Assembly (NCBI GenBank): GCA_900764105.1
Contig: CAAFMS010000015.1
Coordinates: forward strand, 1-34,881
Direction: 5' to 3'
Source of the DNA: Clostridia bacterium
Lineage (GTDB): Bacteria > Bacillota > Clostridia > Christensenellales > Borkfalkiaceae
DNA: 34,881 nucleotides
Every line of letters begins with the position of its first letter. Position 1 is the first letter of the stretch. Shown here piece after piece: positions 29,732-34,881 of the stretch. The notes under the pieces are model-generated. The model was not told the DNA's origin and did not search any database. It worked only from the letters and a program-made list of their open reading frames with translations. The position numbers and the translations under genes are program-made.

Positions 29732-31995
29732 AATTTAAATACGTTAAACGGCAGTACGAAAAGGAGACAATGAGAGGCGTTGCAGATATATACGATACCG
29801 TTCCGAGAAGGGAAGAGAGAGACGATACGCCGCTCGATAAACTTCATTTCGTTTTTATATTATTAACGGTTTTCACGATATCCACGGCGGTGATATTGTT
29901 TCCTTATTCGTTAGGTCGACTATTTGAAAGCGTTCGCGATTTAGGGGTATCGATAGCGTATTATTTTTTAAACGTGTTTGGGTTACCCGACCTTGTAACG
30001 CCCACCGTAAACGAAGTACAGAAGTACCCGTTTTGGGAATGGATAGACGATTTTCAATTTATAAAACCGCAGTCCACCTTGCCTTTCGAGTGGGAAGAAT
30101 TTAAGTTGTATATGGCGAAATACAGGAGCGTATTTTTCAGCGCGGAAAACCTGTCGGCATACGCTTTAAAACTGTTCAATACGCTTTATTACGTTTCGCT
30201 TATAATATTGCTCGTTGCGCCGTTTTTCTTGCTTTTAAGACTGACTGCGGGCAATCAGATATATAAAACGAATAACGACTACAACAGACAAAGCGAGCGT
30301 CTTTTAAAATATAAAAGATTTGAAAAACGCGTTATTTATCGAATAAAATCAAAAGTTTTACGATTGACGGAATTTATGCGTGAAAACTCGTATTACTATA
30401 AAATATGGATTTTCGTATGGCTTTTGAATTTCAATATAATATCGATAGCGATAGAAGCGATAGCGTTTTACTTTTACTTTATATTTTCGTTCGATATGCT
30501 TCATATATACAGGCAGTTTTATAAATTGTTCCTCGATTTGAGCGTAATGTTCAGATTCGTGCCGTTTCCTTTGTGGGTTTTATTCGGGTACGTATTCATA
30601 CGTTATATCCGAAAGAAAATCGGATATGCGAGACTCGAACACATGGAGCGGAAAAACGAGGGCTTTATAAACAGCCGACCTATCGTAACAATGGTAGTCG
30701 GTTTAATGCGAACGGGCAAGACGACCTGTGTAACGGATATGGGGTTATCTATAACGGTACTATTCAGACGGCAGGCAATGGAGATACTTATAGAGATATT
30801 TTTGAAGTACCCGAATTTCCCGTGGATAATACTCGAGCGGGATATTTTAGCGGCAATGGAAAATCATACTGTGTATAATCTTGCGACTTGCAGGAAATAC
30901 GTTGACGGCAAACGTGTGAGGTTCGAACGTTACCCGAAACCTAAAAATATATTCGGTTACGATTACAAGCGGTATGGGCTTTGTTACGACGATAGTCTGA
31001 CGGTAAAAAACATTTGGAAAGATATCGAGGACTATGTAAAGGCTTATCTGATATACGTTCTCGAAAGTAGTTTAATGATAAGCAATTACGGTGTGAGAGA
31101 AGATTTTGTAATAAATTCGCAGGGTAATTTCCCGTTATGGAATTCGGACTTTTTCCGTCGGAAAAGCGTAGATATACCGTACATATCGCGTTATAGTCAT
31201 ATAGTCGATTACGACAGTCTGAGGCTCGGCAAAAAGGTTGTCGAAGATAATATAATGAAAGACGCGTTCGATTTCGGCATAATTCTTTTAATGGAGATAG
31301 GCAAGGAACGCGGCAATTCTTTGGAACTCAGGGAAGTCAAACAGATGAATTGTTTTGCTAATCAGAAAAACGACTTGTTCGACAACGAACTGAAAATGAT
31401 AGGACACGGCGCGACGGTGGCGAACAGGTGTTTCGCAAGATTCGTCTGCGACGAACAACGTCCGGAAAGTTGGGGTGCGAACGCGAGAGAACTTGCCGAT
31501 ATTATAAGAATCGAGCAGAAATGCGAACAGCGACTTGCAATGCCTTTTTACGAGTTGAACGATATTATATATTCGTTTATCCGAAGCAAGTACACGGACT
31601 TTTATTTACAGTATAGGTATAACCGTGGCGACGTCACGTTGCTGTTTTACCTGTATACGAAGTTTTTTAACTTTTTACACCGCGGGCATACGAAGGTATA
31701 TAATACGTTCGGTTATTATCCCGTAGATATATCCGTCGAAAGAGGTACCTTGGACGGCGAAAAAGACGAGCGGAAATACTATTACATGGTTAAGAAGATA
31801 TACAGCGGCAGATTTGCTACGGACGGACTCGGCGGTTTCTACTATGAAAAAACGATTAGGAGCAAGTACGGTATAGCGGACATGCCGTCGTATAAAGACA
31901 TCAAAGCAACTAACGAGGAGTTGTCCTCGCAGAATAGTTATTTTATGAGATCGTTAGACAATTTGTCGAACGACGAAGAAGAAGGAGAAAGGTAA
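29728..31995 (+). CDS. Zot/pI-type phage morphogenesis ATPase
   Basis: 755 aa. Four or so membrane segments precede the ATPase (FVFILLTVFTISTAVILF; LFNTLYYVSLIILLVAPFFLLL; a double span near 225-260; FPLWVLFGYVFIRYI). Walker A: GLMRTGKT at 325-332. Walker B-like strand: FGIILLMEIGKE, with Glu where Asp is usual. Then GHGATVANRCFARFVCDEQRPESWGANARELADI, a motif I know from Zot-like proteins of Gram-positive inovirus-type prophages. In filamentous phages pI/Zot uses ATP to extrude the virion through the membrane. Much longer than M13 pI (348 aa), with the extra length in N-terminal membrane spans and the C-terminus. Rep follows 1 nt after the stop. Confidence 0.85.
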   Translation: MKFKYVKRQYEKETMRGVADIYDTVPRREERDDTPLDKLHFVFILLTVFTISTAVILFPYSLGRLFESVRDLGVSIAYYFLNVFGLPDLVTPTVNEVQKYPFWEWIDDFQFIKPQSTLPFEWEEFKLYMAKYRSVFFSAENLSAYALKLFNTLYYVSLIILLVAPFFLLLRLTAGNQIYKTNNDYNRQSERLLKYKRFEKRVIYRIKSKVLRLTEFMRENSYYYKIWIFVWLLNFNIISIAIEAIAFYFYFIFSFDMLHIYRQFYKLFLDLSVMFRFVPFPLWVLFGYVFIRYIRKKIGYARLEHMERKNEGFINSRPIVTMVVGLMRTGKTTCVTDMGLSITVLFRRQAMEILIEIFLKYPNFPWIILERDILAAMENHTVYNLATCRKYVDGKRVRFERYPKPKNIFGYDYKRYGLCYDDSLTVKNIWKDIEDYVKAYLIYVLESSLMISNYGVREDFVINSQGNFPLWNSDFFRRKSVDIPYISRYSHIVDYDSLRLGKKVVEDNIMKDAFDFGIILLMEIGKERGNSLELREVKQMNCFANQKNDLFDNELKMIGHGATVANRCFARFVCDEQRPESWGANARELADIIRIEQKCEQRLAMPFYELNDIIYSFIRSKYTDFYLQYRYNRGDVTLLFYLYTKFFNFLHRGHTKVYNTFGYYPVDISVERGTLDGEKDERKYYYMVKKIYSGRFATDGLGGFYYEKTIRSKYGIADMPSYKDIKATNEELSSQNSYFMRSLDNLSNDEEEGER

Positions 31996-31996
31996 A

Positions 31997-32920
31997 ATGG
32001 AAGGCGTAAGAGATTTTAAAGTGTATATCCCGGTAGTGAGCGAGTACGTCTGTAAAGTTTCGGGCGACTCTCTCGTTGGGTATATTCCGAAAATACGCAG
32101 AGAGAGAAAGGGCGTAAAGAGAGTTGACGAGTTAAACGAAATTTTCAAAATAGGCTACGACGAGAGCGTGGAACGGGATCTTAAAGGCAACGAGCAGGTG
32201 AGATATATAAACGAGAGAATGAAGAGTTTATATAAGGATAGGTTCGGTGCAAAGGACCTGTTTGAGTTGTACGAGTTCGACCGAGACTTTACGGAATACA
32301 TAAACGGGCGTTTAAAACGTATGCTCGTCGCAAAACTCATGAGGGTCGAAAGATTTAAAAACAAAGCGAGGCTTCATTGTTGGAATTATTTTTTCACGCA
32401 GACCTATGATAATAAATTGTTTGAGACGGAAGAGGCGTTTAAGAAAGCGTTTCTGACGTGCCTCAGTCATTTATGTACCGATTACGGTTGGAGAGTAATG
32501 GGCGTGTTTGAACGCGGCAAGAAGACGGGGAGACTGCATTTTCACGGAATCGTCCACGTTCCAACGGGGAAGATGAAAGGGTTTATGAAAGCGTCGAGAT
32601 ATTTCAGCCCGACCGAACACAAAATGAAAACTTCTATGATAAATTCGTTTTTCGCGAAGCGGTTCGGGAGAAACGATTTTCAGGACGTTACAAAGCAGAA
32701 CGGAATAGAGGGGATATCCAACTATATCGTAAAGTATATTTTAAAGTCTGACGAGACGGTGTATTACAGCCGCGGAATCGACGATAAGATTACGATAGAA
32801 CTTGTAAAGGACGATATAGTTTGCGGCTATAAAGTGCCGTACGGGGCGAAATACCTTGTATTCGACGAAGTGTTCTACGGGACGAGTCTCGATTGCAGAC
32901 GGCGATATATCGTGTCGTAG
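31997..32920 (+). CDS. HUH-type rolling-circle replication initiator (Rep)
   Basis: 307 aa. Motif 1: WNYFFTQTYDN. Motif 2: RLHFHGIVHVP, the metal-binding His-x-His at 181/183. Motif 3: NYIVKYILK, with Tyr243, Lys246 and Tyr247 as candidate nicking residues. This set is that of Rep proteins of inoviruses, microviruses and small rolling-circle plasmids. It nicks the plus origin and stays bound to the 5' end while the strand is displaced. GGAGAAAGG lies before the ATG; 1 nt separates it from the Zot stop, so both are co-translated. The origin is probably in the hairpin-rich gap that follows. Confidence 0.88.
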   Translation: MEGVRDFKVYIPVVSEYVCKVSGDSLVGYIPKIRRERKGVKRVDELNEIFKIGYDESVERDLKGNEQVRYINERMKSLYKDRFGAKDLFELYEFDRDFTEYINGRLKRMLVAKLMRVERFKNKARLHCWNYFFTQTYDNKLFETEEAFKKAFLTCLSHLCTDYGWRVMGVFERGKKTGRLHFHGIVHVPTGKMKGFMKASRYFSPTEHKMKTSMINSFFAKRFGRNDFQDVTKQNGIEGISNYIVKYILKSDETVYYSRGIDDKITIELVKDDIVCGYKVPYGAKYLVFDEVFYGTSLDCRRRYIVS

Positions 32921-33148
32921 AAATTGGGAAAAAGAGCAAGCCCGAGCGGCAATGGAAACAACGCTTTAAAGGCAGACCGTCCGACGGCTACGGCGCCCGT
33001 CGGACTATATAATTACGGAAGGCGAAAGCCTTCGCGACGAAAAGAGACAATTATATTACAGAAAATGCCCGCGGCGAACAGCCGAGGGTATTTGTCGTTG
33101 AGCAACCTCTTTTTTTACTTAAAAAGCGGAAACGTAACGGCAAGAAAG

Positions 33149-33181
33149 AGCGGTGTAGCGGCTTGCCGCACGCCGCTTTTT
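33149..33181 (+). terminator. Rho-independent terminator closing the virion/Rep operon
   Basis: AGCGGTGT and GCGGC pair with ACGCCGCT and GCCGC (one bulged A, one G-U pair, tight CTTG loop), followed by TTTT. Confidence 0.7.
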
Positions 33182-33210
33182 GAAAAACGGACTCAAAGAT
33201 AGCAGGAATG

Positions 33211-33269
33211 CGTGCATTTAACGGGCGGCTCGCGGAGCGAGCCGCCCGCTCGTCAAGAATAAATGCACG
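33211..33269. repeat. Nested cruciform: 12-bp GC-rich hairpin inside a 10-bp inverted repeat
   Basis: Outer arms CGTGCATTTA (33211-33220) and TAAATGCACG (33260-33269). Inside is CGGGCGGCTCGC (33222-33233), loop GGA, GCGAGCCGCCCG (33237-33248). The outer arms equal the two halves of the palindrome at 16195-16210. Confidence 0.8.
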
Positions 33270-33344
33270 TCTAATTGCAGTGATAAAAATATCACTTTCG
33301 ACGATTATATTTTTTATTTTTGATCGTTTAGGTTTGCGAAAAAA

Positions 33345-33367
33345 TTTAGTAACAAGTTTTAGTAACA
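33345..33367 (+). repeat. Right-end paired TTTAGTAACA repeats
   Basis: Copies at 33345-33354 and 33358-33367, same orientation as the left-end pair at 14981-15001, spaced 13 instead of 11 bp. Likely integrase arm sites or part of attR. Confidence 0.55.
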
Positions 33368-33437
33368 AAACGATAAATAATACAGTAAAAAGTAATAAAG
33401 AAATATTGGTGAAATGTCTAATTTAGGAATTTTTGAT

Positions 33438-34881
33438 TTAAAAACAAACAAAAAACACGCATTTCTGCGTGTTTTTTGTATTTGGTGGACACATTGGTAA
33501 GATGTCCGAACAATTAACGTAATTATTATCCCGACTATCGGTATCGTCCGAATCGTCGGGATTTTTGCGTTCCGTAAAATTAAAATATATCTCGATTTTA
33601 TCGTCATATACGATAATGCTTTTAACGAGAATATGAAGCAAGAAACGTGGTTCTTGTCGCAATGAGTGCGTCAGATATTCAACAACTTCCTGTTTCGTCA
33701 GTCTTTGGCTTTCGCCATATTGTGCGATTACAATTTTATCGTTAAGCGTTTGTTTGCGTTCTTCCAACTCTTTCATACGGCATTGAGTAGTTTCATTTAT
33801 AATACCTTGCTCGATGGCTCGCATAATGTTATCGAGTGCTTTTTGTACTTCGTCGAGGTCGCGTTTCAGTAAATCGACGACGGAATGTTCTTTTAATTTA
33901 TCGTTATAGACAGCCATTACACAATCGGCGAGATAATTTATACGACTTTCAGTACCGAAAACTTTAATAATGATTTCCAGAATTAAATTCTCAAATTCAT
34001 CTTTCTTCAGGACGGAAGCGTGGCAGATATGCTTTCTCTTTCTACCCATACATTTATAGTAGTAAAATACCGTTCCGTTTTTACTCGTGCCGCTATCTCC
34101 TTGATAATGAGTACCACAACATCCGCAAGTAATTTTATTCCTTAACAAGAAAAGCGATTCTGGGCTACGCGAGCCGATTTTGTTTGCCGCAAGAATCGCC
34201 TGAACGCCGTCGAAAACTTCTTTGTCTACAATTTGCGGGTAGATATTGTCATAAACTCCGTCGTCATACCTTGCGATTCCTACATATTTTTCTAATCGGA
34301 GAAAGTTGTAAATAGTATTTTCGGCAAACGGTTTCCCTCGATACAATATTCCTTGTTCCGTAAGGTCATTTATAATCTCTCTTACGATTTTACCGGAAAA
34401 ATACTCTTTGAAAATATATCTGACAACTTTTGCCTGTTCTTCGTTTATGAAAACTCGTTTATCCTTGTAGTAATAACCGTATGGCGGTCTGCCGCCGCTA
34501 CAAAATCCTTTTTGACGGCTTTCATGTAAACCGCGACGTATTTTCTGCGAAAGTTCGGCGGAATAGTATTCAGCCAACCCGATATACATATTTTCCAGTA
34601 TGATACCGTCGAGGTTTTTCGTTCCGTCGATATTCTCGCTCATTCTTTGCGTGGCAGATATAAGCATTTTCTTGTTCTTTTTCAATTTTTGCTTGTTGAC
34701 GGCGATTTCGATAGAATTTCTACCGAAACGGTCGATAGCATAAACAAGAACGATATCCCACATAACGGGTTTTTCGGCGTCTTTCAGCATTTGTTGAAAC
34801 GCGGGACGGTTGTCGTTTGTTCCCGTCATAGCCCTGTCGATATAAGTATCGAGGACTTGCAATCCGTTTTGTTTTGCAAAA
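33438..34881 (-). CDS. Large serine recombinase, N-terminus outside window
   Basis: The frame is open to the right edge (FAKQNGLQVLDTYIDRAMTG), so the N-terminal part with the nucleophilic serine is missing; the TTG at 34862 is internal. Visible: the end of the resolvase domain (VYAIDRFGRNSIEIAVNKQKLKK), the recombinase domain (GGRPPYGYYYKDKRVFINEEQAKVVRYIFKEYFSGK…LRLEKYVGIARYDDGVYDNIYPQIV), a zinc ribbon (ITCGCCGTHYQGDSG…YKCMGRKRKHICHAS) and a coiled coil with the C-terminal DNA-binding part. The last ~19 residues (CPPNTKNTQK…) run through a CCACCA motif and the terminator, as expected if the frame crosses its own attachment site. It probably belongs to a second element beyond the right edge. 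Confidence 0.88.
   Translation of the reverse strand, partial: FAKQNGLQVLDTYIDRAMTGTNDNRPAFQQMLKDAEKPVMWDIVLVYAIDRFGRNSIEIAVNKQKLKKNKKMLISATQRMSENIDGTKNLDGIILENMYIGLAEYYSAELSQKIRRGLHESRQKGFCSGGRPPYGYYYKDKRVFINEEQAKVVRYIFKEYFSGKIVREIINDLTEQGILYRGKPFAENTIYNFLRLEKYVGIARYDDGVYDNIYPQIVDKEVFDGVQAILAANKIGSRSPESLFLLRNKITCGCCGTHYQGDSGTSKNGTVFYYYKCMGRKRKHICHASVLKKDEFENLILEIIIKVFGTESRINYLADCVMAVYNDKLKEHSVVDLLKRDLDEVQKALDNIMRAIEQGIINETTQCRMKELEERKQTLNDKIVIAQYGESQRLTKQEVVEYLTHSLRQEPRFLLHILVKSIIVYDDKIEIYFNFTERKNPDDSDDTDSRDNNYVNCSDILPMCPPNTKNTQKCVFFVCF
33452..33477 (-). terminator. Bidirectional terminator at the end of the serine recombinase gene
   Basis: AAAACACGCA (33452-33461), TTTC loop, TGCGTGTTTT (33466-33475) and T runs on both strands. 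It falls inside the last codons of the recombinase frame. Confidence 0.75.

Larger units (their letters stand above)
32921..33437. other. Hairpin-rich non-coding gap after rep (candidate origin/packaging region)
   Basis: About 500 nt without a believable gene; frames at 32924-33202 and 33208-33426 lack binding sites and have low-complexity Arg/Ala-rich translations. It contains GTCCGACG/CGTCGGAC (32978-33005), GAAGGC-GAAA-GCCTTC (33020-33035), a terminator (33149-33181), the nested cruciform (33211-33269), AGTGATA/TATCACT (33279-33296) and the end repeats. This density resembles the intergenic region of filamentous phages, which holds both origins and the packaging signal. Confidence 0.55.
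14904..33481. mobile_element. Inovirus-like prophage (integrated filamentous-phage-type element), about 18.5 kb
   Basis: Between the host MFS gene and a truncated serine recombinase lies a block with a different gene style. It has a leftward integrase/repressor module and a rightward module of small genes, secreted or anchored proteins, a Zot/pI-type ATPase and a HUH Rep. No terminase, portal, major capsid, tape measure, relaxase or T4SS gene is present. Gene order (SSB-like, surface proteins, Zot, Rep) follows filamentous phages. Paired TTTAGTAACA repeats at 14981-15001 and 33345-33367 mark both ends in the same orientation. Exact borders are not determined: the left one may be at the CCACCA site (14897-14902), the right one between 33367 and 33490. 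Confidence 0.7.

Noticed and set aside
17827..32920. Conjugative element (ICE) instead of a phage
   Set aside because: No relaxase with MOB motifs, no coupling protein with VirD4 features, and no VirB4/VirB6 homologues. The ATPase has Zot-type motifs, not FtsK/TraG ones.
33049..33057. Near match to the CRESS-virus origin nonamer TAATATTAC (TTATATTAC)
   Set aside because: Eight of nine bases, but not in a hairpin loop, and such AT-rich words occur by chance in this composition. Kept only as a weak lead for the nick site.
32924..33426. Two frames in the gap after rep
   Set aside because: No binding sites, low-complexity translation, and the sequence is occupied by hairpins, a terminator and end repeats.

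Overview
The window looks like part of a Bacillota (probably Clostridia) chromosome. Ribosome binding sites are strong AGGAG-type, the sugar uptake genes have the typical Gram-positive lipoprotein-plus-two-permeases layout, and the integration and recombinase modules are of the clostridial kind. Taxonomy is inference; no rRNA or marker gene is present.

Region 1 (1 to about 14.8 kb) is a carbohydrate-use locus. It holds the C-terminal end of a DUF4091 protein, a short decayed stretch, and an AraC-type regulator transcribed leftward. Divergent from the regulator is a long rightward operon: a metallo-beta-lactamase-fold hydrolase, a TIM-barrel-like lipoprotein, two ABC sugar permeases, a sugar-binding lipoprotein, a 1314-residue lipoprotein with seven repeated beta-sandwich modules, and a GH31 alpha-glycosidase. 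After a terminator comes an MFS (OPA-like) transporter. GGCAA direct repeats just upstream of the operon -10 box are a plausible regulator site.

Region 2 (about 14.9 to 33.5 kb) is an integrated element that I read as a large inovirus-like (filamentous ssDNA phage) prophage. A leftward lysogeny module carries a tyrosine integrase, a 50-aa ORF, a zinc-ribbon/PD-(D/E)XK-like protein and a cI-type repressor. It faces a rightward early promoter across three repeated operators. The rightward genes are a small HTH protein, small unknown genes, a fibre protein with five 26-residue repeats, a 48-aa membrane protein, a candidate ssDNA-binding protein, cargo genes, secreted or anchored surface proteins, a Zot/pI-type morphogenesis ATPase and a HUH replication initiator. 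There are no terminase, portal, capsid or tail genes. Zot + HUH Rep + candidate SSB + C-terminally anchored adsorption-like proteins is the inovirus signature, but about 18.5 kb and a tailed-phage-like fibre are unusual for that group.

The most unusual feature is a set of at least four small transcription units on the minus strand, in gaps between rightward genes. Each has a near-consensus promoter with exactly 17 bp between boxes and ends in a hairpin plus U-tract. They run 60-135 nt and sit beside small basic cargo genes, two of which look related. A fifth copy has lost its -10 box next to a cassette duplication. A 16-bp palindrome occurs three times in the element, and the last copy is split by a 12-bp GC-rich hairpin in the gap after rep, a good candidate for a replication or packaging site.

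Region 3 (33.4 kb to the end) holds the 3' part of a large serine recombinase gene running leftward, probably from a second, adjacent mobile element that continues beyond the window.
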